10,329 bases of DNA from Oscillospiraceae bacterium (GCA_017405545.1 JAFRAF010000004.1:1-10329), one strand, 5' to 3'; shown: positions 1 to 6,806, counted from the first letter of the stretch. Notes: generated from the sequence alone by a model not told the origin. Program-made: numbers and translations.

Positions 1-417
1 TACTGCGCGGTGGCGCTGGCATGGGGCTATGTGGCCCAGGGTATATTCGGGGCGGCTCTGGCAGGCGGCCTGTGCGCTTTCCTTATCTTCAATTTCCACC
101 CGGCAAAGATCTTTATGGGCGATACGGGCTCCCTGTTTTTGGGCGGGGCAATATGCGCCATGGCATTTGCCTACGACATGCCCCTCATACTGATACCGAT
201 AGGTATCATATACATAGTTGAGACTCTGTCGGATATCATACAGGTCCTGTATTTTAAAAAGACACACGGAAAGCGCATTTTCAAAATGGCGCCCATCCAT
301 CACCATCTTGAGATGTGCGGCTGGAGCGAGTATAAGCTGTTTACGGTATTTACGATTATTTCAGCGGCTTTCGCCTTTATATCATACATAGCAGTAGCGG
401 GACGCTACGGTATATAG
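1..417 (+). CDS. mraY: Phospho-N-acetylmuramoyl-pentapeptide-transferase MraY (3' part)
   Basis: MraY is an integral membrane enzyme that transfers phospho-MurNAc-pentapeptide from UDP to undecaprenyl phosphate, giving lipid I, the first membrane step of peptidoglycan synthesis. The frame is open from base 1, so the start lies upstream. The 138 codons here are the C-terminal part of a protein that is usually about 320 residues long. Visible family signatures are FNFHPAKIFMGDTGSLFLGG (codons 30-49), which includes the conserved catalytic and Mg-binding Asp region, and the cytoplasmic PIHHHLEMCGWSE motif (codons 98-110). Hydrophobic segments lie between and after them, and the last one ends the protein. 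ftsW follows after 25 bases, and a murG lies further on, so this is the dcw cluster. Identification is secure; only the N-terminal part is missing, because of the window edge. Confidence 0.97.
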   Translation, partial: YCAVALAWGYVAQGIFGAALAGGLCAFLIFNFHPAKIFMGDTGSLFLGGAICAMAFAYDMPLILIPIGIIYIVETLSDIIQVLYFKKTHGKRIFKMAPIHHHLEMCGWSEYKLFTVFTIISAAFAFISYIAVAGRYGI

Positions 418-442
418 CGCGTAGCTTTGACGGAGGTGAGCT

Positions 443-1789
443 TTGTCAGTGCAGGGAACAAGCGAGAACTACGGTCAATATGCATATTCAGCGCCCGGCG
501 CTGATACAGCGGCCCCTGTCGCGGAGCAGCCGCCCGCCCGTACTCGCCCGAGGAAAAAGACGGCCAGGGAGAGAAGGGCCGCCGAGAAAAAGAGAAGGGT
601 CGGACTGGACCTGCCTTTTATGGTGCTCGTCATAGTTATACTCGCTGTAGGCGTCATTATGGTGCTGTCGGCCAGCTACGCGAGCTGTTATTACAAGGGG
701 ATAAGCCCTACTATTTATTTCAAAAAGCAGCTGTTTTTCGCCGTCGGCGGGATAGTAGTCATGTACGTTATATCCAGAATTAAAGTCAGCTGGATATGGA
801 GATTATCACCTGTCATGATGGTGATAGCGATAGTACTGCTGGTTGCGGTGCTGTTCATCGGAATCGAATCCCACGGAGCGAAGAGATGGCTGGGAGTGTC
901 GGAGACCTTTTCATTTCAGCCCTCCGAGATAGTTAAGCCGGCCATCGTCATGTACTTCGCATACAGGATGACGGTTTATCAGAAAAAGATGAACGACTGG
1001 CGGCAGGGCATACTGCCCTATGTGATCATTCTCGGCATCGTTATCCTTCTGCTGGCCCAGGAGCCCCACTATTCCTGCGCGATAATCGTGGCCAGCGTGG
1101 GCGGCGTTATGATGATCGCCGGAGGCTCAAACTGGAAATTCCTGCTGGCGGTCGTAGTTCTCGGCGCGACGGTTGCCGTAGTATATGTGCTGAAAATCAA
1201 ATCGACTATGGCCCTGGGGAAAGAGGCCATAGACTCCATGAGGTATGCCTCTGCCAGAATAGTCGCGTGGCTGGACCCGTATTTCGACCCGAAGGATATA
1301 GGCTTCCAGATAATCCAGTCCCTATATGCCGTGGGCTCCGGAGGCTTTCTGGGCCTGGGCCTGGGCCAGAGCAGGCAGAAGTTCATGTATCTGCCGGAGG
1401 AACACAACGACTTCATTTTCTCCGTTGTATGCGAAGAGCTGGGATTTCTCGGCGCCATGCTGATCTTGGTGCTGTTTGCTCTGCTGATACTCCGCGGCTT
1501 CTGGCTTGCCCTCAACGCGAGAGACCGCTTCGGCTCACTCGTAATAACCGGGCTTATCAGTCTGCTGGCAATACAGGTCTTCCTCAATGTGGCAGTCGTT
1601 GTCAATCTGGTGCCCTGCACCGGAATATCACTTCCGTTTTTCAGCTACGGAGGTACGGCGCTGCTGATTCAGCTGGCTGAGATGGGAGTAATACTGTCTA
1701 TTTCCCGGGAAATACCCCTTAAGGATCCGGTTCAGGATAAGGTGCCCGAGAAGGTGAAGACGGAAAAAACCGTAATGGCAGAGGGCTGA
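443..1789 (+). CDS. ftsW: SEDS peptidoglycan glycosyltransferase FtsW/SpoVE
   Basis: This is a polytopic membrane polymerase of the SEDS family, which joins lipid II into glycan strands together with a class B PBP. The start is TTG at 443, preceded by GGAGG at 432-436 (six-base spacing); a GTG at 449 is a less well spaced alternative. The product has 448 residues. Residues 1-55 form a cytoplasmic tail that is rich in Ala/Pro and then strongly basic (residues 33-52), longer than in most FtsW proteins. About ten membrane segments follow, from residue 57. Visible signatures are GAKRWLG (145-151), FQPSEIVK (158-165), LPEEHNDFIF (317-326) and PFFSYGGTALL (398-408). D323 matches the essential Asp of FtsW/RodA (E. 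coli FtsW D297). Position between mraY and murG fits FtsW or SpoVE, and sequence alone does not tell these two apart. Confidence 0.95.
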   Translation: MSVQGTSENYGQYAYSAPGADTAAPVAEQPPARTRPRKKTARERRAAEKKRRVGLDLPFMVLVIVILAVGVIMVLSASYASCYYKGISPTIYFKKQLFFAVGGIVVMYVISRIKVSWIWRLSPVMMVIAIVLLVAVLFIGIESHGAKRWLGVSETFSFQPSEIVKPAIVMYFAYRMTVYQKKMNDWRQGILPYVIILGIVILLLAQEPHYSCAIIVASVGGVMMIAGGSNWKFLLAVVVLGATVAVVYVLKIKSTMALGKEAIDSMRYASARIVAWLDPYFDPKDIGFQIIQSLYAVGSGGFLGLGLGQSRQKFMYLPEEHNDFIFSVVCEELGFLGAMLILVLFALLILRGFWLALNARDRFGSLVITGLISLLAIQVFLNVAVVVNLVPCTGISLPFFSYGGTALLIQLAEMGVILSISREIPLKDPVQDKVPEKVKTEKTVMAEG

Positions 1790-1807
1790 TAAAAAACGCT
1801 GTGACGA

Positions 1808-1841
1808 TTCCGCGTCCGGAGCCCTGACAGGCGGAGCGGAA
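1808..1841 (+). other. Inverted repeat directly before the murG ribosome site
   Basis: TTCCGC (1808-1813) plus TCCG (1815-1818) can pair with CGGA (1832-1835) plus GCGGAA (1836-1841), leaving one bulged G at 1814 and a 13-base loop. The stem ends exactly where the murG ribosome site (AGGGA, 1843-1846 region) begins. There is no T tract, so it is not an intrinsic terminator. It lies in the 66-base ftsW-murG gap. A role in mRNA processing or in tuning murG translation is only an inference. Confidence 0.35.
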
Positions 1842-1855
1842 AGGGAAGAAATACT

Positions 1856-2983
1856 ATGAAGCTTATGTTTGTTTGCGCCGGAACGGCGGGACATATAAAC
1901 CCTGCTCTGGCAATCGCCAGCCGAATAAGAGAGCTCGTACCCGACACGGAGATACTGTTTGTGGGCTCGGGCAGACCCATGGAGAAGAGACTTGTGCCCC
2001 TTGCGGGATTTGAGCTTGAAAACATCAAGGTCACGGGCTTTTCCAGAGGCAGATCCCTGGCATCCCTTAAGCGAAATGCGGTCACGGCCAAAAACCTGCT
2101 CATTTCAGCCCGGCAGTCGAAAAAACTGTTGGAGAGCTTCAGGCCGGACGCAGTCATAGGCACGGGGGGCTATGTGTGTTATCCCGTGCTCAACAGGGCC
2201 GTTGCAATGGGCATTCCCACGGCTATTCATGAGTCCAACGCAGTGCCCGGCATGGCGGCGATGATGCTTTCAGATAAGATAGACAGGGTTATGGCTGCCT
2301 TCCCCGGTACTGAGGAAAACTTCAAGGATCCCTCGCGGGTAACTGTGACGGGTACGCCCGTGAGAGGGGATTTTACAACGCTCAATAAAGAGCAGGCCCG
2401 GCAGATACTTGGAGTGGATGAAAGACCCCTCGTTGTGTCATTCTGGGGCTCACTGGGCGCCGCTCTGATGAATGAGTACATGTCCGAGTTTATCGCACTT
2501 AACAACAGGGACCGGGGATTCAATCACATACACGCCACGGGCGGCGGCGAGGCCGGTTATAACAGGATGATGGACATGCTGAAAAATGCCGGGGTGGAGG
2601 AGCTGTACTCCGGAATAGACATAAGGCCTTATATTGACAATATGGGCACGGTCATGACAGCGGCGGACTTGATCCTGTGCAGGGCCGGAGCCTCGACCAT
2701 GGGCGAGATAAGTATGATGGGCAAGCCCGCTGTAATGGTGCCCTCGCCCAATGTAACCGACAATCATCAGGAGAAAAACGCGCGTCAGCTGGAAAAAGCG
2801 GGCGGAGCGAGAGTATTACTGGAAGCGGACTGCAGCGGAAAACTGCTGTATGAGACCGCATCGGAGCTCGTGAGTGATCCGAAGCTGCTGGAGGAGATGG
2901 CCGCGTCGTCCGCAAAGCTGGGCGTCCCCGGAGCCACGGACAAGATCGTGGATATCGTTTTATCCCTGGCGGGAAGGATATAA
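1856..2983 (+). CDS. murG: UDP-GlcNAc:lipid I N-acetylglucosaminyltransferase MurG
   Basis: MurG is a membrane-associated GT28 (GT-B fold) enzyme that adds GlcNAc to lipid I to form lipid II on the cytoplasmic face. The ATG at 1856 has an AGGGA-type ribosome site about nine bases upstream. The 375 residues are slightly longer than the usual 355-365. The N-terminal acceptor domain has the glycine loop AGTAGHINPALAIA (8-21), GTGGYVCYP (102-110) and HESNAVPG (125-132). The C-terminal UDP-GlcNAc domain has FWGSLGA (196-202), RAGASTMGEI (276-285) and NHQEKNARQLE (303-313), where E. coli MurG binds the nucleotide sugar. Two glycine-loop positions differ from the E. coli pattern (AGTAGH for GGTGGH, WGSLGA for GGSxGA), but the rest of the family pattern is intact. 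It sits between ftsW and ftsQ. Confidence 0.97.
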   Translation: MKLMFVCAGTAGHINPALAIASRIRELVPDTEILFVGSGRPMEKRLVPLAGFELENIKVTGFSRGRSLASLKRNAVTAKNLLISARQSKKLLESFRPDAVIGTGGYVCYPVLNRAVAMGIPTAIHESNAVPGMAAMMLSDKIDRVMAAFPGTEENFKDPSRVTVTGTPVRGDFTTLNKEQARQILGVDERPLVVSFWGSLGAALMNEYMSEFIALNNRDRGFNHIHATGGGEAGYNRMMDMLKNAGVEELYSGIDIRPYIDNMGTVMTAADLILCRAGASTMGEISMMGKPAVMVPSPNVTDNHQEKNARQLEKAGGARVLLEADCSGKLLYETASELVSDPKLLEEMAASSAKLGVPGATDKIVDIVLSLAGRI

Positions 2984-3060
2984 GTCTGGATAACATATAA
3001 ATAACAAATAAACAAGCATTCAAATCTTTAAATATAAATTATGCAAAGGAGGGCGTGGAT

Positions 3061-3816
3061 ATGTTTAATGGTCGTTTTAAAGTGCGCGGCAGACGCAGAC
3101 GGCGCACAGCCTCTATTGCATATATTTATATTCCTGTATTTATCATTTTAGCCGTTCTGCTGTGCATTTTCGCCATAATACTTTTCTTCGGCGCCGCAAA
3201 GCTTCAGGTGGAGGGTTCTACGAGCTATACTGAGGATGAGATAATCGACTCGTCCGGTATAGAAATGGGCGACAACCTCATGTTCATGAACGAGTCCGCG
3301 GCCGTTGCCAAAATCAAGGCGACGCTGCCCCGGGTGGATACGGTGCAGCTGGTAAAGCACATGCCTAATGTGCTCACTATAAGGGTTACCGAGTCCAAGT
3401 CCACGGCTTACATAAAGTACGGAGTGGACAACTGGGTCATAGATCAGCACGGAAAGCTGCTCAATACTACGGAGAGCACAGCCGGAATGCTGAACATAAA
3501 GGGTATTGAGCTTGTGGATCCCGTCGAGGGACAGATCATATCCGCTGAGAGCGACGCCTCGGTACACTCCCTTGTGCAGGTACTGGAGGGGCTTGTGGAC
3601 GCGGATCTGCTCAGCAAATCCGCCGACCTGGATATGAGCAATGTGGGCAACATCACTTTCCGCTATGACGACAGATTCAACGTCAAGCTGGGCACATCCG
3701 AGGACATTGAGAACAAGCTCAAATCCCTCTGCGAGATAGCGGAAAGCAGGCAGATAAACGAGACCGGAACCATAGATCTCTCCTATGAGGGCAGGGGCAG
3801 TTTCGTGCCGGAATAA
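3061..3816 (+). CDS. ftsQ: Cell division protein FtsQ/DivIB
   Basis: This is a bitopic divisome protein that bridges early and late division factors outside the membrane. I choose ATG 3061 because AAAGGAGGG (3045-3053) is then seven bases upstream; the in-frame GTG at 3055 would leave only one base. The product is 251 residues: a short, very basic cytoplasmic tail (RGRRRRR at 9-15), one membrane segment (about 19-44), a POTRA domain (about 47-112, starting KLQVEGSTSYTEDEI), and a beta domain (about 113-248). The POTRA domain has the typical pattern, with a xLPxVxxxxVxxxxPxxxxIxVxE-like stretch ending at E111. The AT-rich gap of 77 bases after murG shows no clear promoter or terminator, so read-through from murG is likely. 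Family membership rests on architecture, order and the POTRA pattern, since FtsQ proteins are poorly conserved. Confidence 0.92.
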   Translation: MFNGRFKVRGRRRRRTASIAYIYIPVFIILAVLLCIFAIILFFGAAKLQVEGSTSYTEDEIIDSSGIEMGDNLMFMNESAAVAKIKATLPRVDTVQLVKHMPNVLTIRVTESKSTAYIKYGVDNWVIDQHGKLLNTTESTAGMLNIKGIELVDPVEGQIISAESDASVHSLVQVLEGLVDADLLSKSADLDMSNVGNITFRYDDRFNVKLGTSEDIENKLKSLCEIAESRQINETGTIDLSYEGRGSFVPE

Positions 3817-3852
3817 AGCTGTTAAAGAAAAGAAAATATATAAGAATTCCTA

Positions 3853-3881
3853 TTGACCTGAGGGAAAAAATAATATAAAAT
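3853..3881 (+). promoter_or_regulatory. Probable sigma-A promoter of ftsZ
   Basis: TTGACC (3853-3858) and TAAAAT (3876-3881) are separated by 17 bases, and each matches the sigma-A consensus at five of six positions. Transcription would start near 3888, giving a leader of about 100 bases before the ftsZ ATG. The surrounding 169-base gap (3817-3985) is AT-rich and shows no terminator after ftsQ, so ftsZ may be transcribed both from here and by read-through. A weak pairing of AAGTAT (3916-3921) with ATACTT (3954-3959) in the leader is too short to rely on. Confidence 0.65.
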
Positions 3882-3985
3882 TGTTTTAGTATTGTGGATG
3901 ATTATAAGCTGGGATAAGTATTTTGATTTCACATAGCTAAATAAACAAATGGGATACTTCCAATAACTATACAGGAGGATTTGAT

Positions 3986-5098
3986 ATGGTGCAGGCGTTA
4001 GAAACCGGTCCGGATAATGTTGTTACAATAAAAGTCGTCGGAATAGGCGGCGCGGGAAACAATGTAGTAAACAGAATGGTAAAAGCGGGAATCAAGGGTG
4101 TTGAGTTTATTGCAATCAATACTGACAAGCCCGCACTCGCCATATCAAGTGCCGGTACAAAGATTCAAATCGGTGAAAAGCTGACTCATGGCCAGGGCGC
4201 GGGCTCCAATCCCGAGGTGGGCAAAAAAGCCGCTGAGGAGAGCCGGAACAACATCGCCAAGGCCCTGGAAAACGCTGATATGGTGTTCCTTGCCGCGGGT
4301 ATGGGCGGCGGAACAGGCACAGGCGCAAGCCCTGTGGTGGCGGATATCGCCCGTGAGGTGGGCGCACTCACCGTGGGCGTCGTGACCAAGCCCTTCAGCT
4401 TTGAGGGGAAGCGCCGCATGACCCAGGCTGAGGAGGGCATTGCCAGTCTGCTGGGCAAGGTGGATTCACTGCTTATAATCCCTAATGACAGACTTAAGCA
4501 TGCCACGGATCAAAAGCTCACTTTCGCTAACGCGTTTGAGATAGCCGACGATGTTCTTCTGCAGGCTGTAATAAGCATTGCGGAGCTGATAAAGAACACC
4601 GGCTTCATCAATCTGGATTTCGCGGACGTCACCGCTATTATGAAGGACGCCGGTTACGCTCATATGGGCGTGGGCCGCGCTGCCGGCAAGGGCAAGGCGG
4701 AGGATGCCGCCAGAGCCGCAGTATCCAGCCCCCTTATGGAGACCTCCATCAACGGCGCAAAGGGCGTACTGCTGAATGTGACAGGCTCCATGGATATGGG
4801 CTTTGAGGATGTTGAAGTGGCCGCAAGCCTCGTACAGGAGGCAGCACATCCCGACGCCAACATCATCTTCGGTGCGACCTTTGACGAAAGCATGGACGAT
4901 GAGATAAGGGTTACTGTCATTGCCACGCGCTTTGACGACAAGCCCGGCCCGCAAATACCCAAGAAGGAGGAGAAGTCCTCAGGACTTTTCAGTCAGAACG
5001 TGGTGGAACCCATTCCTGAACCCAAGGCGGAGGGAATCTCGGAAAACAAGGAAGAGGATCCTTTCGACACCATATTCAGGATATTCAATTCAAAGTAG
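3986..5098 (+). CDS. ftsZ: Cell division GTPase FtsZ
   Basis: FtsZ is the tubulin-like GTPase that polymerises at midcell and organises the divisome. The ATG at 3986 has AGGAGG at 3973-3978 (seven-base spacing). The protein has 370 residues. The GTPase domain shows [13 protein letters not shown] (19-31), the tubulin signature [13 protein letters not shown] (107-119), [14 protein letters not shown] (132-145), IIPNDRL (164-170), and the T7 loop NLDFADV (209-215) with D211 and D214, which act in hydrolysis on the neighbouring subunit. A C-terminal domain follows to about residue 318, then a short charged linker (about 319-355). The C-terminal tail, [15 protein letters not shown] (356-370), differs from the usual DIPxFLR-type peptide that binds FtsA, SepF and other partners. 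No ftsA is present upstream. The enzyme core looks fully functional. Confidence 0.98.
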   Translation: MVQALETGPDNVVTIKVVGIGGAGNNVVNRMVKAGIKGVEFIAINTDKPALAISSAGTKIQIGEKLTHGQGAGSNPEVGKKAAEESRNNIAKALENADMVFLAAGMGGGTGTGASPVVADIAREVGALTVGVVTKPFSFEGKRRMTQAEEGIASLLGKVDSLLIIPNDRLKHATDQKLTFANAFEIADDVLLQAVISIAELIKNTGFINLDFADVTAIMKDAGYAHMGVGRAAGKGKAEDAARAAVSSPLMETSINGAKGVLLNVTGSMDMGFEDVEVAASLVQEAAHPDANIIFGATFDESMDDEIRVTVIATRFDDKPGPQIPKKEEKSSGLFSQNVVEPIPEPKAEGISENKEEDPFDTIFRIFNSK

Positions 5099-5120
5099 GA
5101 ATCAATAATCAAGGCATATG

Positions 5121-5145
5121 CTGGCGGGAGTCATGCTCCCGCCAG
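5121..5145 (+). terminator. Perfect hairpin after ftsZ (weak terminator or attenuator)
   Basis: CTGGCGGGAG (5121-5130) and CTCCCGCCAG (5136-5145) form a perfect ten-base-pair, GC-rich stem with a five-base loop, 22 bases after the ftsZ stop. The bases that follow (ACTTGTTAGG) are not a real T tract; the only T-rich run is at 5161-5164, sixteen bases away. It could end most ftsZ transcripts or protect their 3' end. No convincing promoter lies between it and yihY, which suggests that some read-through must occur. Confidence 0.5.
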
Positions 5146-5165
5146 ACTTGTTAGGGGGGCTTTTA

Positions 5166-5198
5166 TTGTCTAAAAAGCGCGGTGTGTTCATTGGATAA
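5166..5198 (+). CDS. Possible ten-codon leader peptide before yihY
   Basis: A TTG at 5166 with the strong ribosome site AGGGGGG (5153-5159, six-base spacing) opens a frame reading MSKKRGVFIG and stopping at TAA 5196-5198. The stop overlaps the first codons of yihY if that gene starts at TTG 5191. The good ribosome site belongs to this frame and not to any in-frame yihY start, so ribosomes may reach yihY by re-initiation. Alternatively, the true yihY start is 5166 and one base has been lost or gained (mutation or sequencing error). No conserved function is recognised, and coding status is unproven. Confidence 0.3.
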   Translation: MSKKRGVFIG

Positions 5199-6066
5199 AA
5201 GAGCCTTGTCGGTCCCGCTGAAGATAGTGGAGATATACGATAAGCATAAGGTACCCCGTTCTGCTGCGGCGCTTTCCTACTATCTGCTGCTGTCTGTTTT
5301 TCCTTTTTTAATCTGCGTGAACGCCATGATAGGCAGTCTGAATCTGCAGAGCGGGGATTTTCTGGAGTATCTTCAGGGTTACATCCCCATGCAGGCTATA
5401 GACTTTATCGCGAAATATCTGGACTACGTGAGCGGGAAGGATCAAAAGCTTATCTTTATAGTCGGCATTGTCATGATGATTACCGCCTCTTCAGCCGCGT
5501 TCAGGAGCGTCACCGGGTCTATATCCGAGATACAGCAGGTCAGGAGATTCAGCGGACTCGGAGGAACTCTTCTGAGCTTTGTAATGTCAATCATCTTTCT
5601 GGCAGTAATCTATGTCACAATGCTCGCCGTCCTGTTCGGTCAGTGGATAGTCAGTTATATCGAGCAGCATATTGACTCCCGATTTCTCATACAGGCGGCA
5701 TATATCTGGCGCGCGACCAGATTTATCATTGTATTCGTTCTGCTGTATTTTATGATACTGGTCATATACAAGCTCAGCGCCCCGGTGGGGAGAAAAATGA
5801 GGGGAGGCGCCCTGCTCGCTTCTCTGGCTCTGGTTGCGGACTGTGTTGTTTTTTCGAACATAATCGGTTATTCTGTAAGGTACACCCTGGTTTACGGGTA
5901 CCTCGCCTCAGTGATCTTAATGATGGTGTGGCTCTATACCTGTGGTGTCATAATCATAATGGGCAGCGTATTTTGTCTGCTGGCCGAAAAGAAGAGTGTT
6001 GTTGAGTGTGAAGTGCCATCGACAGCTAAGGAGGGTGCTGAAAATGAAGAGCAAAGTACCGGTTAG
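5182..6066 (+). CDS. YihY/UPF0761 family inner membrane protein
   Basis: This belongs to the YihY/virulence factor BrkB family, once misnamed ribonuclease BN; its biochemical function is not established. The longest frame gives 294 residues, near the usual family size. Signs of the family are PRSAAALSYYLLLSVFPFLI (25-44), where the first membrane helix begins with the typical A-A-x-x-Y-Y-x-x-x-x-S-x-x-P pattern, and a C-terminal YGYLASVILMMVWLYTCGV (238-256) resembling the family YGSLAAVIxLLxWLY motif. Six membrane helices are expected (about 28-52, 90-110, 130-155, 178-198, 207-230, 240-268). The start is uncertain: GTG 5182 or TTG 5191, neither with a well-spaced ribosome site. The end overlaps the downstream folate transporter gene by 23 bases, so the two are probably translated together. 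Confidence 0.88.
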   Translation: MCSLDKRALSVPLKIVEIYDKHKVPRSAAALSYYLLLSVFPFLICVNAMIGSLNLQSGDFLEYLQGYIPMQAIDFIAKYLDYVSGKDQKLIFIVGIVMMITASSAAFRSVTGSISEIQQVRRFSGLGGTLLSFVMSIIFLAVIYVTMLAVLFGQWIVSYIEQHIDSRFLIQAAYIWRATRFIIVFVLLYFMILVIYKLSAPVGRKMRGGALLASLALVADCVVFSNIIGYSVRYTLVYGYLASVILMMVWLYTCGVIIIMGSVFCLLAEKKSVVECEVPSTAKEGAENEEQSTG

Positions 6067-6631
6067 AACACTATGCCAGATAGCGCTGTTTGTGGCGCTG
6101 GAGATAGTTTTAAATGAATTCTGCGCTATACAGACAATGGGATTTAAAATCGGTGTATATTTTATCCCCGTAGTGCTGTGTGCCATACTGTTTGGCCCTG
6201 TATGGACTGCCGTGATGTACGGTATGGCGGATACGCTGGGCGCAATTATCTTCCCCACGGGACCATATAACCCCGGCTTTACCCTCAGCGCCGTGCTGAT
6301 GGGCCTGTGTCTGGGCTTCTTCCTCTACAGATACGATAAGGACGGGCACAGACGCAAGCTGAAAATGCTGAACAATATACTGCCTGCCATTATATCCGCC
6401 TTTTTGATAGGGCTGTTCCTCAATACGCTCTGGATAAGCCTCATGTACGGCAGCAGGACCTATTGGGGATGGTTCATGCTCAGGCTCACCACTCAGTACG
6501 CTCTGCTGGTCCCGGTGGAGATAATATTGACCCCGGCGATAATAAAGTTCGCCGAGCTGTTGGAGAAGAACCGGCTTGTGGATATACGCCGTCCGGCATA
6601 TGACACACCTGCCTCCTCGGGAAAGCCTTAA
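6044..6631 (+). CDS. folT: ECF transporter S component, folate family (FolT-like)
   Basis: This is the substrate-binding membrane subunit of an energy-coupling factor transporter; it associates with a shared EcfA-A'-T module encoded elsewhere. I choose ATG 6044 because AAGGAGGG (6028-6035) sits eight bases upstream; longer in-frame starts lie inside yihY without such a site. The product has 195 residues with about six membrane segments. Features matching the folate subgroup are ALEIVLNEFCAIQT (18-31), IGVYFIPVVL (36-45), FGPVWTA (50-56), the ADTLGAIIFPTGPYNPGFTL stretch (62-81), LNTLWISLMYG (126-136) and an RLTTQ segment (147-151). Folate specificity is inferred from these family patterns and not proven. 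The gene overlaps the end of yihY by 23 bases, and a strong terminator follows it. Its presence suggests that the organism imports folate or a precursor. Confidence 0.87.
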   Translation: MKSKVPVRTLCQIALFVALEIVLNEFCAIQTMGFKIGVYFIPVVLCAILFGPVWTAVMYGMADTLGAIIFPTGPYNPGFTLSAVLMGLCLGFFLYRYDKDGHRRKLKMLNNILPAIISAFLIGLFLNTLWISLMYGSRTYWGWFMLRLTTQYALLVPVEIILTPAIIKFAELLEKNRLVDIRRPAYDTPASSGKP

Positions 6632-6696
6632 GTCGCTCTCACGTATGGGAGAATAAAATACGTATAATTTCGTTGTGAAAGAGCACCTGCATTTCA

Positions 6697-6734
6697 AAGG
6701 GCTCCGGTTAATTGACCGGAGCCCTTGTCATTTT
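6697..6734 (+). terminator. Intrinsic terminator after folT
   Basis: AAGGGCTCCGGT (6697-6708) pairs perfectly with ACCGGAGCCCTT (6715-6726) around a six-base loop (TAATTG). It is followed by a T-rich tail (TTGTCATTTT, ending 6734). It lies 65 bases after the folT stop and before the trmL promoter, so it separates the yihY-folT unit from the glycolytic unit. The 6632-6696 stretch before it holds a short ACGTAT/ATACGT repeat (6641-6646, 6658-6663) but no gene. Confidence 0.88.
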
Positions 6735-6806
6735 GCTAAAAAAGTATTAAATGTGACAAAAATCAATTATTTGCCGATTTTTGGCTCGAAATATGGCATA
6801 TAATAC

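Noticed and set aside
1069..1620. A 183-codon open frame on the - strand inside ftsW
   Set aside because: It is antisense to a clear SEDS gene, has no recognisable domain, and its composition is that expected from the reverse of a membrane protein gene. The same applies to the other - strand frames within murG, ftsZ, pgk, tpiA and gpmI.
2984..3060. AT-rich gap before ftsQ as a promoter or terminator
   Set aside because: TATAAA (3033-3038) has no -35 at proper spacing, and no stem-loop is present. Only the ftsQ ribosome site (3045-3053) is supported.
5148..5176. TTGTTA-17 bases-TAAAAA as a yihY promoter
   Set aside because: Each hexamer matches only four of six consensus positions, and the predicted start would fall at or after the yihY GTG start, which leaves no leader. 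It is too weak to annotate.
6632..6690. ACGTAT/ATACGT repeat and nearby TATAAT as a small RNA gene ahead of the terminator
   Set aside because: The repeat is only six bases with an eleven-base loop, and TATAAT at 6663-6668 has no -35. A transcript of some 60 bases ending at the terminator cannot be supported.
6799..6804. Perfect TATAAT as the main trmL promoter
   Set aside because: No acceptable -35 hexamer lies 16-18 bases upstream, and there is no extended -10 TG. The TTGAAA/TAAAAT pair just downstream is better.
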